Source of the DNA: JAAYQU01 sp037441445
Lineage (GTDB): Bacteria > Bacteroidota > Bacteroidia > Bacteroidales > Salinivirgaceae
Length of the DNA stretch: 9,857 bases
NCBI GenBank assembly: GCA_037441445.1
Contig: JBBISE010000135.1
Coordinates: forward strand, 1 to 9,857
Direction: 5' to 3'
Of the stretch, positions 1 to 6,392 are shown in pieces. Numbering within the stretch: position 1 is the stretch's first letter; every line of letters starts with the position of its first letter. The notes under the pieces were generated by a model that saw only the letters and a program-made list of their open reading frames with translations, had not been told where the DNA came from and did no database searches. The position numbers and the translations under genes were made by a program.

Positions 1-19
1 GTAAAATATTTCTGTTTGC

Positions 20-709
20 CTACACCAGGTTCCTTTGTAAAGCAAGCAAATAAATTTGTTCGACAATTTCCTGGGTTGAAAGGGTTGATCTGTTCAGAAT
101 CAAGTCGAACATTTCGCTATCGGGTTTATTGCCACGGTAGAATTCCATGAATGTTTCGCGCCTTTTGTCGGTTTCTTTTACTTTCGAGGCAGCCTCAGAA
201 ATAGATATGTTGAACCGCATCCGTATTTGGTTTATTCTCCACTGCTGCGGAGCCATTAACCGTATGTGGATAGCCTTGGTAATATGCCTTGCAACCACAC
301 AACCGGCGCGCCCTACAATAATGGCCTTTCCCTGCTCGGAATAAGACCGGACAACTTGCGCCAGAATTCTTTTTATCTGGGTATCGCTTAAATATCGGTC
401 GCTTGAAAAAAGGGAAAACATGTCATCGAAAAAAGTTTTTTCCTCGGCCCCGAAAATATGTGTAATGTCTTGCGGGCTAACGTCCAGAGCTTTAGCCGCA
501 TTCTGCAAAACCTGATGGCTGATAAAAACCCACTGGTCGTTTTCGTTGGCAATGTCTTTGTTTATTTTTTTTGCGAGCAAATCGGCTATTTCTCCACCGT
601 AGCACCCATATTCCCTCGATATAGTAATGACTGGACCAAGGTCATGCTTGGTGGTTTGCGATACACGCCTTTTGCGCTCATTCATGTAGTGTAGAAATAG
701 ATTTTCCAT
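20..709 (-). CDS. Cytidylate kinase-like family protein (Cytidylate_kin2 type)
   Basis: A 229-residue protein resembling the cytidylate kinase-like (AAA/P-loop) family common in Bacteroidota; its true substrate is unknown. Seen: the N-terminal strand and loop VITISREYGCYGGEIA (about residues 27-42), which stands where true CMP kinases have a glycine-rich P-loop; IIVGRAG at about 130-136; an Arg-rich lid-like stretch DKRRETFMEFYRG at about 181-193; and FDLILNRS near 201-208, the usual C-terminal family strand. The loop has no GKS/GKT, as is common in this family, so ATP binding is inferred rather than shown. The ATG at 709 is preferred over an in-frame TTG two codons upstream. It lies 39 bp after the DUF4421-like gene on the same strand and may be co-transcribed; a weak TAATTTTC -7-like box at 737-744 could give it its own start. 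No terminator is visible in the 19 bases left after the stop. Confidence 0.8.
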   Translation of the reverse strand: MENLFLHYMNERKRRVSQTTKHDLGPVITISREYGCYGGEIADLLAKKINKDIANENDQWVFISHQVLQNAAKALDVSPQDITHIFGAEEKTFFDDMFSLFSSDRYLSDTQIKRILAQVVRSYSEQGKAIIVGRAGCVVARHITKAIHIRLMAPQQWRINQIRMRFNISISEAASKVKETDKRRETFMEFYRGNKPDSEMFDLILNRSTLSTQEIVEQIYLLALQRNLV

Positions 710-748
710 GGCCAATTGTTTTGCTTTTAAATATACGAAAATTATTCT

Positions 749-1807
749 TCAGGGATTGTGTTTTTTCTTTTTTTGCATTATCCGCTCCAAACGTTTTGGG
801 GCATTAAAACGGTAACCCACTGAAAAGTATGTATTTCCGTGTCCAAAGGAGAACGAATAATCGCTTTTGCCCAACGATGTTTGGGTGCCTGTAACGCCTG
901 TAAACCCGGCATAAAATCGGTTTTTCTGGTATAGAATAGAAATCCTTGATTGCACTATAATTGCCGATTTTGTATCAAATTCCATGGGTGTGTCATCCTT
1001 GTCTATTGCTGAAATCCCGTAAAGACCAAATCCCGGAATCAGGCCAAGGCTTACAAACCAGTGTTTTCGGATAACAAATGTATATGCGTATCCACACATG
1101 ACACCAATATTGCCGGTGCCCATTTCCTTCATCCCTGCTATTCCCTGGAATTTCTCAGCAGCAAATACCGGAATAAATGTCGAATCGGTTCCCACGCCGT
1201 TAAAAAGGGCATAAAGGCCAAGAATCAGCGATCCGGCACTCTTTTTTTGTTTTTCGTTGAAATTGAAAGCAGCTTTGTAGGAGAATTTCTCGTAGTTGAT
1301 AACGTAATTAGCCAATACACCCACGTTACCGACTACCATGTTGGTCTTCGGGTAGTCGTTATCTTCGTCCCAAACATCGAAATAATCCTCCATATTTGAG
1401 AAATAAAACCCACTGTAAACTTGCAGGTAACCATCAATAATCCATCGGCGCATATTTATATTACACTGAAAATCAATACTTGCAGTTCTTCCGCGCTGTT
1501 GAACTTTTTTCTCGTCAATGGGAAACTTATAGGCTAAACCCAGTCCAAGCCATTTATAGCTACCCTCAATACCTATAGCTGCCCTTCCATTGGGCACATA
1601 TTCGATGGTTTCCCCCGATTTTCTTTCCATTACGCTAAAATTAATATACTTTTGAGGAATATATATTCCTCCGATAAGCTTATCGTGAAAGCTCTCAATA
1701 TACGACGTATCAACATTGTTTTTCTTGAATAACGAGAACTTGCTTTCTTGTGCAAAAGCATGGATTGACAAGATTGTGAACATTAATAAAGTGTTTTTTT
1801 GAATCAT
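749..1807 (-). CDS. DUF4421-like exported, probably outer-membrane, protein
   Basis: A 352-residue protein with a short Sec signal (MIQKNTLLMFTILSIHAFAQ, likely cut after the Ala-Gln region) and a body of alternating aromatic and polar strands that looks like a transmembrane beta-barrel. The early segment VDTSYIESFHDKL followed by repeated YKWLGLGLAYKFP-like strands resembles the DUF4421 family of Bacteroidota, whose function is unknown. The C-terminal third contains further strand-like segments such as FYAGFTGV and FSVGYRFN, then a Lys-rich tail. I chose the ATG at 1807; an in-frame TTG at 1813 would overlap the mqnD stop. The ATG is 2 bp past the mqnD stop codon, so the two genes are very probably translated from one mRNA, though nothing links a barrel to menaquinone synthesis biochemically. 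The family name is from memory of its pattern; the cell-surface location is inferred. Confidence 0.72.
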   Translation of the reverse strand: MIQKNTLLMFTILSIHAFAQESKFSLFKKNNVDTSYIESFHDKLIGGIYIPQKYINFSVMERKSGETIEYVPNGRAAIGIEGSYKWLGLGLAYKFPIDEKKVQQRGRTASIDFQCNINMRRWIIDGYLQVYSGFYFSNMEDYFDVWDEDNDYPKTNMVVGNVGVLANYVINYEKFSYKAAFNFNEKQKKSAGSLILGLYALFNGVGTDSTFIPVFAAEKFQGIAGMKEMGTGNIGVMCGYAYTFVIRKHWFVSLGLIPGFGLYGISAIDKDDTPMEFDTKSAIIVQSRISILYQKNRFYAGFTGVTGTQTSLGKSDYSFSFGHGNTYFSVGYRFNAPKRLERIMQKKKKHNP

Positions 1808-1809
1808 GG

Positions 1810-2637
1810 TCAACTAATGAAAATGGGTTCTTTTAATGTCGAATTATCGGATTTGGAAGATATTGACAACAATTCCCTTACGGCATTCTCTCCTGTTTGG
1901 TTAATCCAAGTACTCAAAGCATTGACGTAAAGATGTATGTGTTTTTGAACAATGTCGTCATCCAATTCCCGTGCGTATTTTTTTACAAACGGTATAGCCT
2001 CGTCGGGGTTGTTGAGCGCAAATTGAACACTTTGGGCTATAATATGCTGAATATCCTTTTTGGTTTTATCCAACAGTTTTCGTTTAACCACTATACCCCC
2101 CAAGGGCAGGGGTAAATGGGTTTGTCTTTCCCATTCGTGTCCCAAATCGGCTACTAATTGCAGCCCCCTTTTTTGGTAGGTAAATCGGGTTTCGTGAATA
2201 ATAACGCCTGCATCGGCCTCGTTTTCGAGCAACACTTCCTCGATATTGGAAAAAAGGTAAACCTTTTTGTTTCGGACATTGGGATATAAAGTTTCCAACA
2301 ACAGGTTGGCGGTGGTTTTAGCACCCGGTATAGCAACTCTTACATAAGGCAGCTCCTCCGGGTAAATTTTATTCTTACTGATTATCAAAGGGCCATTGCC
2401 AAAACCAATGGCAGCGCCGGAACGCGAAAGCTGGTAGTTTTCAGATATTCCAGGATAGGCATTATAACTTATTTTCGAAATGTCGGAAATGCCTGCCGAT
2501 GCCATTTGATTTAACTCGTCAATATCGACAAGAATCAGTTCAAATTTATACCCAAGGATATCAATTCTTTGATTGACAATGGCTTCGAACATGAATGTAT
2601 CGTTAGGACAGGTTGAAATCGCCAATTTCAGGTGCAT
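1810..2637 (-). CDS. mqnD: 1,4-dihydroxy-6-naphthoate synthase (futalosine pathway)
   Basis: A 275-residue protein, the normal length for MqnD, which converts cyclic dehypoxanthine futalosine to 1,4-dihydroxy-6-naphthoate in the cytoplasmic futalosine route to menaquinone. The fold is that of a periplasmic-binding-protein-like two-domain enzyme. Seen: the N-terminal signature STCPNDTFMF (residues 8-17), SKISYNAYPGI (55-64), NGPLIIS (81-87), AGVIIHETRFTY (143-154) with His148 as the likely catalytic histidine by family knowledge, and LPLPLGGIVVKR (175-186). The ATG at 2637 gives the standard N-terminus (MHLKLAISTCPND). A promoter with TTG-N20-TAATATTG lies 29-59 bp upstream, and the DUF4421-like gene follows immediately. 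mqnB, the gene for an earlier step, is 86 bp upstream on the same strand; mqnA, mqnC and mqnE are not in the window. Confidence 0.95.
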   Translation of the reverse strand: MHLKLAISTCPNDTFMFEAIVNQRIDILGYKFELILVDIDELNQMASAGISDISKISYNAYPGISENYQLSRSGAAIGFGNGPLIISKNKIYPEELPYVRVAIPGAKTTANLLLETLYPNVRNKKVYLFSNIEEVLLENEADAGVIIHETRFTYQKRGLQLVADLGHEWERQTHLPLPLGGIVVKRKLLDKTKKDIQHIIAQSVQFALNNPDEAIPFVKKYARELDDDIVQKHIHLYVNALSTWINQTGENAVRELLSISSKSDNSTLKEPIFIS

Positions 2638-2665
2638 ACGAAAAATGGGGTTAATTTACAAAACG

Positions 2666-2696
2666 CAATATTAGGAAGGAAAGTTCAGAAATGCAA
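2666..2696 (-). promoter_or_regulatory. Predicted promoter of mqnD
   Basis: On the minus strand a TTG (2696-2694) is followed after exactly 20 bases by TAATATTG (2673-2666), close to the Bacteroidota pattern TTG-N19/20-TAnnTTTG. Transcription from here would begin near 2659, leaving a leader of about 20 nt before the mqnD ATG. It suggests mqnD and the DUF4421-like gene are transcribed independently of mqnB, at least in part. Confidence 0.5.
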
Positions 2697-2723
2697 TTTT
2701 CTTATTTCGTCCTTTCGAACTTG

Positions 2724-3386
2724 TCATGGGCAGGTTTCAACAATTTGCTTTAACGCCTCGGCCAGATTTTGAACCGCAAGCTGGATTTTCCATTGGCTTT
2801 TATCCCTGATTCCCACGTAGTTTGAAACAGCCCTGATTTGTGCGCACGGAGTGCCTGTTTTTGCACAAACATAAAATACAGCTGCCCCTTCCATACTCTC
2901 GACATGTGGATTGTATCGATTCCTCAGAAAGTCAATGGTTTGGAGATTGGCATGAACCGTGTCACTTGTAATTCCCTTAACCGGTGTCAGGGCTCCGGCT
3001 ATTAATGGATAGGTTGCATCCAGGGTTCCATAAACATACGGTTTTGAATGGTTTTCAGACAAACCGGCTTCGTTCCACGACATAACGCCATTACCGGTTT
3101 CGACAAGCTGGTCGGCAAAGCAATCATTCGTCACTTCGACAACAGAACCCAGCGGCAATGCGGTTGAAAACGCCCCGCAAATCCCTGCATTAATGACTAA
3201 ATCATATTGGCACTCAAATAAGTGATTTGCCAGGTTGTAGATTGTGGATGGGATGCCGATTCCTGTGACCAAGGCCTTTACCTCGGAAAAGACAGTTTCG
3301 TGCAGCTTTTTATCCTCCACAACATTTCTGACTCCGGTTATAGCAGATATTTCTGCGTGGGTGGCCGATACCAAAAGGATTTTCAT
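2724..3386 (-). CDS. mqnB: Futalosine hydrolase
   Basis: A 220-residue nucleosidase of the PNP/UDP phosphorylase fold. It cleaves futalosine to dehypoxanthine futalosine and hypoxanthine in the futalosine menaquinone pathway. Seen: the N-terminal strand MKILLVSATHAEI (1-13), VTGIG (40-44), NAGICGAF (66-73), the GITSDTVH segment (138-145), the purine-nucleosidase signature VESMEGAAVFYVC (162-174) carrying the Glu pair that binds ribose, and RAVSNYVGIRD (185-195) with the Asp expected to act in base protonation. These fit MqnB better than MTA/SAH nucleosidase, and mqnD next door supports the choice. The ATG at 3386 begins exactly at the family N-terminus. It is divergent from the pterin gene starting at 3494, with a -7-like box TACCTTCG at 3415-3408. 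Confidence 0.92.
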   Translation of the reverse strand: MKILLVSATHAEISAITGVRNVVEDKKLHETVFSEVKALVTGIGIPSTIYNLANHLFECQYDLVINAGICGAFSTALPLGSVVEVTNDCFADQLVETGNGVMSWNEAGLSENHSKPYVYGTLDATYPLIAGALTPVKGITSDTVHANLQTIDFLRNRYNPHVESMEGAAVFYVCAKTGTPCAQIRAVSNYVGIRDKSQWKIQLAVQNLAEALKQIVETCP

Positions 3387-3407
3387 CTTCTTATACTCTT
3401 TCTGGCA

Positions 3408-3415
3408 CGAAGGTA
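3408..3415 (-). promoter_or_regulatory. Predicted -7 element of mqnB promoter
   Basis: Minus-strand TACCTTCG, the TAnnTTCG variant of the Bacteroidota -7 box, sits 21 bp upstream of the mqnB ATG. A TTCG at 3437-3434 lies 18 bp further upstream and may stand in for the -33 TTTG. An overlapping alternative, TTATTTTG at 3423-3416, is a poorer match. Confidence 0.4.
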
Positions 3416-3466
3416 CAAAATAAGAAGGTATGCGAACATTTACATCCTATTTTTGTTGAATTGGTA

Positions 3467-3474
3467 TACTTTTG
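3467..3474 (+). promoter_or_regulatory. Predicted -7 element of the pterin synthase gene
   Basis: TACTTTTG matches TAnnTTTG exactly and lies 19 bp upstream of the ATG at 3494. It would start transcription near 3481, which rules out the upstream in-frame TTG at 3461 as the translation start. No clear TTG is present 19-20 bp upstream. It faces the mqnB promoter across about 50 bp. Confidence 0.5.
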
Positions 3475-3493
3475 TTACAAAAACCTGTGGTTT

Positions 3494-3907
3494 ATGATGT
3501 ATGTTACACGCCGCGAACGGTTTAATGCCGCCCACCGCCTGTTCCGTCCCGAATGGAACGATGAGAAAAACCTGGCTACATTCGGGAAATGCTCTCATCC
3601 CAATTGGCATGGGCACAATTACGTGCTTTATGTGACCGTTAAAGGAAATATAAACCCTGAAACCGGCTTTGTGGTCAACCTAAAAGAATTGAGCCTGATA
3701 ATCAACAAACTGGTAATTGAAAAACTCGACCACAAAAACCTGAACCTGGATGTCGATTTTTTACAAGGAGTGATTATGAGCACTGAAAATCTGGCCATGG
3801 CAATCTGGAAACAATTAGACCAACCGGTAAAGCAATTGGGGGTACAGCTGCATAAAATCAGGATTGAAGAAACCGAAAACAACAGTGTGGACTATTTTGG
3901 CGAATAA
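3494..3907 (+). CDS. 6-pyruvoyl/6-carboxy-tetrahydropterin synthase family protein (Cx5HGH type)
   Basis: A 137-residue protein of the PTPS/QueD family (COG0720), which acts on 7,8-dihydroneopterin triphosphate, the product of the folE gene 33 bp downstream. Seen: zinc ligands His14 (FNAAH), His39 and His41 (HGH); the catalytic Cys33 five residues before HGH; the Asp79-His80 pair in LDHKNL; STEN at 96-99; and Glu126 in EETENN, which anchors the pterin ring. The whole chain reads like animal 6-pyruvoyl-tetrahydropterin synthase (FGKC...HGHNY, PxTGxVxNL, LDHKNLxLD, ETxNN). E. coli QueD by contrast has three residues between Cys and HGH. It could therefore make 6-pyruvoyl-tetrahydropterin, or serve queuosine synthesis as QueD; no queE, queC or sepiapterin reductase is nearby to decide. 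The ATG at 3494 is preferred (a second ATG follows directly) because the promoter box ends at 3474. Confidence 0.88.
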   Translation: MMYVTRRERFNAAHRLFRPEWNDEKNLATFGKCSHPNWHGHNYVLYVTVKGNINPETGFVVNLKELSLIINKLVIEKLDHKNLNLDVDFLQGVIMSTENLAMAIWKQLDQPVKQLGVQLHKIRIEETENNSVDYFGE

Positions 3908-3912
3908 ATGAT

Positions 3913-3920
3913 TAGTTTTG
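3913..3920 (+). promoter_or_regulatory. Predicted -7 element of folE promoter
   Basis: TAGTTTTG followed by C matches TAnnTTTG exactly and lies 20 bp upstream of the folE ATG, just after the stop of the pterin synthase gene. folE may thus have its own start as well as readthrough from the upstream gene. No good -33 TTG is seen at 19-20 bp. Confidence 0.45.
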
Positions 3921-3940
3921 CGATATAAAAAATTACAAAA

Positions 3941-4576
3941 ATGACGGTAAAAAAACACCAACCCATGGTTCCCGAAAGCGGATATCTGCGTGTAGATAAA
4001 TACAATCAAGAAGCAACAGAAGCCATTAGCACCCATTATAAAGACATTTTGGCGCAGTTAGGGGAAGACCCCGAACGGGAAGGCCTGTTAAAAACACCGG
4101 AGCGGGTTGCAAAAGCCCTTCAATTCCTGACCCAGGGATACAACATGAACCCCGATGAGATGTTACGATCGGCCATTTTCAAAGAGGAATACCGACAAAT
4201 GGTTCTGGTCAAAGATATTGACTTATACAGCATGTGCGAACACCACATGTTGCCCTTTTTCGGGAAAGCCCACGTTGCATACATCCCCAATGGCTACATT
4301 ACCGGACTGAGCAAAGTGGCCCGCGTGGTTGAAGCTTTCTCGCGTCGCTTGCAGGTGCAGGAACGACTGACCGTTCAAATCCGCAACTGCATTCAGGATG
4401 CGCTCCATCCGCTGGGAGTGGCCGTAGTTATTGAGGCACAACATATGTGTATGCAAATGCGCGGTATTCAAAAACAGAACTCAGCCACCACCACATCGGC
4501 ATTTACAGGTGCTTTTTTAAGCTCAACCGCTACACGCGAAGAGTTCTTTCACCTGATAGGGAAAGACTTAAGGTAA
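3941..4576 (+). CDS. folE: GTP cyclohydrolase I (FolE)
   Basis: A 211-residue cytoplasmic enzyme that converts GTP to 7,8-dihydroneopterin triphosphate, the first step of folate, queuosine and biopterin-type synthesis. Seen: EGLLKTPERVAKAL (47-60); the zinc and active-site segment SMCEHHMLPFFGKAHVAYIP (97-116) with Cys99 and His102 as zinc ligands and His101 catalytic; GLSKVARVVEAFSRRLQVQERLT (122-144); and AQHMCMQMRG (166-175), where Cys170 is the third zinc ligand and His168 matches the catalytic His179 of the E. coli enzyme. All residues of the type IA zinc enzyme are present. The ATG at 3941 gives a slightly longer N-terminal tail than the minimal enzyme, and the folate-type core starts near residue 24. 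It follows the PTPS-family gene by 33 bp and so pairs a producer with a user of the same pterin. It ends 14 bp from the convergent outer-membrane gene. Confidence 0.97.
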   Translation: MTVKKHQPMVPESGYLRVDKYNQEATEAISTHYKDILAQLGEDPEREGLLKTPERVAKALQFLTQGYNMNPDEMLRSAIFKEEYRQMVLVKDIDLYSMCEHHMLPFFGKAHVAYIPNGYITGLSKVARVVEAFSRRLQVQERLTVQIRNCIQDALHPLGVAVVIEAQHMCMQMRGIQKQNSATTTSAFTGAFLSSTATREEFFHLIGKDLR

Positions 4577-4590
4577 ACCAAATCAGAGTC

Positions 4591-5277
4591 CTATTTCTTG
4601 AATATCATTTTGGTAAAGTCAACCAGGTCATACAGGTAGGTAGCTGACAGGCCAATGGCTTGTGTTGTGTTTCTTCCTTCCCGGACATTGTCTTTAAACA
4701 CGTCAACGAATCCTTGTTCGTAGCTGGCTTCAATGACCAACAGCCCATGGCCCATATCGTATTGAACGCCAGCACCAAGGTTCAAACCGAAGTCAACGCG
4801 TCGTGTTTCGCTCGAGGTGTAGGTACTCGATTCTGAGAATTCGTTGTACGAGTAACTCCCCTTAATGCTAATTGCAACGTTCGAATAAACACCCCCTGAA
4901 CCATGAAAGCGGAATTTCCCGATTTTTATGACATTTATTTTTGCCAGAATGGGAATCCCCAGGTAATTGGCCATGGTTTTGTGTTCGCCTCCTGCGGAAT
5001 ACTCCTGTTTATACCCTTTTCTGGTGTATTCCAAACCTGTCTGAATGCCAATCTGTTCCGTAATTCCTAATTTTCCCACACCACCGATGGTGTAGCCAAA
5101 CAAGGGAACATTGTCATCCGTTGAATTTGGTGTATTGGTCATAAACGCCATGCTCCCGCCCAATTTTGGCCCGATATAGGCGTATCCAAGTTCCAGTTTT
5201 CCAATGGTAAGTGCCTGTGAATTTGCCAATAACGATACAATTACCAAAAGTCCTGCAAGTGTACATTTTCTGCTCAT
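4591..5277 (-). CDS. PorT-like outer-membrane beta-barrel protein (OMP_b-brl_2 type)
   Basis: A 228-residue small outer-membrane barrel. The first 22 residues (MSRKCTLAGLLVIVSLLANSQA) form a clear Sec signal peptide. The mature part contains the strand pattern of the PorT/outer membrane protein beta-barrel family: GPKLGGSMAF near the N-terminus, then GIQTGLEYTRKGYKQEYS, NYLGIPILAKINV, FHGSGGVYSNVAISIKG, LNLGAGVQYDMGHGLLVIEASYEQGF. An eight-stranded barrel is likely, but function cannot be assigned. The frame stays open 40 codons further upstream to 5397. The ATG at 5277 is chosen because it starts the signal peptide and lies about 25 nt after the start site implied by a near-perfect promoter at 5309-5339. 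It is divergent from fabD and converges on folE with only 14 bp between stop codons and no visible terminator. Confidence 0.85.
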   Translation of the reverse strand: MSRKCTLAGLLVIVSLLANSQALTIGKLELGYAYIGPKLGGSMAFMTNTPNSTDDNVPLFGYTIGGVGKLGITEQIGIQTGLEYTRKGYKQEYSAGGEHKTMANYLGIPILAKINVIKIGKFRFHGSGGVYSNVAISIKGSYSYNEFSESSTYTSSETRRVDFGLNLGAGVQYDMGHGLLVIEASYEQGFVDVFKDNVREGRNTTQAIGLSATYLYDLVDFTKMIFKK

Positions 5278-5308
5278 ATTGTTGGTTTTAATTTGTAAAT
5301 TCAGACTA

Positions 5309-5339
5309 CAAAGGTAGCCCCAAAAGTTTGTATGTGCAA
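5309..5339 (-). promoter_or_regulatory. Predicted promoter of the outer-membrane barrel gene
   Basis: On the minus strand TTG (5339-5337), a 20-base spacer, then TACCTTTG (5316-5309) give a full match to the Bacteroidota -33/-7 promoter. The implied start near 5302 leaves a leader of about 25 nt to the ATG at 5277. This is the best promoter in the window. Confidence 0.65.
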
Positions 5340-5406
5340 CCCAATCTGCATTTTTATAACTCAGGATCGAAAAAACCGGAAGGTGATATTTGAACAAATA
5401 AAATTG

Positions 5407-5414
5407 TATTTTTG
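5407..5414 (+). promoter_or_regulatory. Predicted -7 element of fabD promoter
   Basis: TATTTTTG followed by C matches TAnnTTTG exactly, 40 bp before the fabD ATG, implying a leader of about 34 nt. A TTTG at 5389-5392 is too close (14 bp) to be a normal -33 box. Together with the divergent promoter at 5309-5339 it accounts for the gap between the two genes. Confidence 0.5.
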
Positions 5415-5454
5415 CTCCAGTTTTTAAAACGAACAGTTAAACACGGAAAAAATT

Positions 5455-6336
5455 ATGAAAGCATACGGATTTCCCGGACAAGGGGCACAATTTGTGGGCA
5501 TGGGCAAGGATTTATACGACAATTCGCCTGTGGCAAAAGAGATGTTCGAACAGGCAAACCAAATTCTTGGTTTCCGCATTACCGACTTAATGTTTGCCGG
5601 AACTGAAGAAGATTTACGCCAAACCAAAGTTACGCAACCGGCTGTTTTTCTGCATTCGGTAATTCTGGCCAAAGTTTTGGGCAACGAATTCAAACCCGAC
5701 ATGGTTGCAGGGCACTCCTTAGGCGAGTTTTCAGCCTTAACGGCTGTTGGAGCGCTGTCGTTTGCCGATGGTCTTACCTTGGTTTACAAACGGGCCATGG
5801 CCATGCAAAAAGCCTGCGAGGCAGAACCATCTACCATGGCAGCCATTCTGGGCCTCGATGACAAGGTAGTTGAAGATGTTTGCAGCAAAATTGATGAAGT
5901 TGTTGTAGCCGCCAACTACAACTGTCCTGGACAGTTGGTTATATCAGGCTCAATGAAAGGTATTGAAATAGCCTGCGAGAAGCTGAAAGAAGCCGGTGCA
6001 AAGCGCGCCTTACCCTTGAAAGTAGGTGGAGCTTTCCACAGTCCGCTAATGGAACCGGCAAGGGTTGAGCTGGCCGAAGCCATCAACAACACGGTTTTTA
6101 ACAAACCCATTGCCCCTGTTTATCAAAACGTGGATGCAAAACCGTATTCCGATCCGGCAACAATTAAAAACAACCTGATTGCCCAGTTGACTTCACCGGT
6201 TCGCTGGACACAAATTTCAGAAAATATGCTGGCCGACGGCATGACCGAATTTATTGAAGTTGGCCCCGGTACCGTTCTACAAGGATTGGTAAAAAAAGTG
6301 GGTAAAGATGTGGATGCAAAAAGTGCAGCTATTTGA
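5455..6336 (+). CDS. fabD: Malonyl-CoA:ACP transacylase (FabD)
   Basis: A 293-residue cytoplasmic enzyme that moves the malonyl group from CoA to acyl carrier protein to supply fatty-acid elongation. Seen: FPGQGAQFVGMG at the N-terminus with oxyanion-hole Gln9; the nucleophile motif AGHSLGEFSALTA with Ser88 (86-94 core); Arg113 in YKRAMAMQ, which binds the malonyl carboxylate; NCPGQLVISG (156-165); catalytic His195 in GGAFHSPLM; and EVGPGTVLQGLVKK near the C-terminus carrying the second active-site Gln. These match the E. coli enzyme residue for residue, and the length is slightly below the usual 300-310. The ATG at 5455 starts at the conserved N-terminus. Unlike in many bacteria, it is not beside fabH, fabG or acpP here: it stands alone, with its own -7 box and a hairpin terminator just downstream. 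Confidence 0.97.
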   Translation: MKAYGFPGQGAQFVGMGKDLYDNSPVAKEMFEQANQILGFRITDLMFAGTEEDLRQTKVTQPAVFLHSVILAKVLGNEFKPDMVAGHSLGEFSALTAVGALSFADGLTLVYKRAMAMQKACEAEPSTMAAILGLDDKVVEDVCSKIDEVVVAANYNCPGQLVISGSMKGIEIACEKLKEAGAKRALPLKVGGAFHSPLMEPARVELAEAINNTVFNKPIAPVYQNVDAKPYSDPATIKNNLIAQLTSPVRWTQISENMLADGMTEFIEVGPGTVLQGLVKKVGKDVDAKSAAI

Positions 6337-6357
6337 TAATCAAAATAATAAATTTGC

Positions 6358-6392
6358 AAAAAGGCACTTTAGGGTGTCTTTTTTTTTTTTTT
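6358..6392. terminator. Shared bidirectional terminator of fabD and the PiT-like transporter gene
   Basis: A ten-base stem (5' arm 6358-6367, 3' arm 6374-6383, one G-T wobble) closes a six-base loop. On the plus strand it is followed by a run of 14 T starting at 6379. On the minus strand the mirrored arm ends in five T. The transporter's stop codon (6393-6391) lies at the end of the T-run, so one hairpin serves both convergent genes. Confidence 0.75.

Noticed and set aside
3475..3493. preQ1 riboswitch ahead of the PTPS/QueD-family gene
   Set aside because: The leader after the -7 box is under 20 nt, too short for the aptamer, and no fitting hairpin is seen.
5278..5397. N-terminal extension of the outer-membrane barrel protein
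   Set aside because: The added 40 residues precede a normal signal peptide and span a near-perfect promoter.
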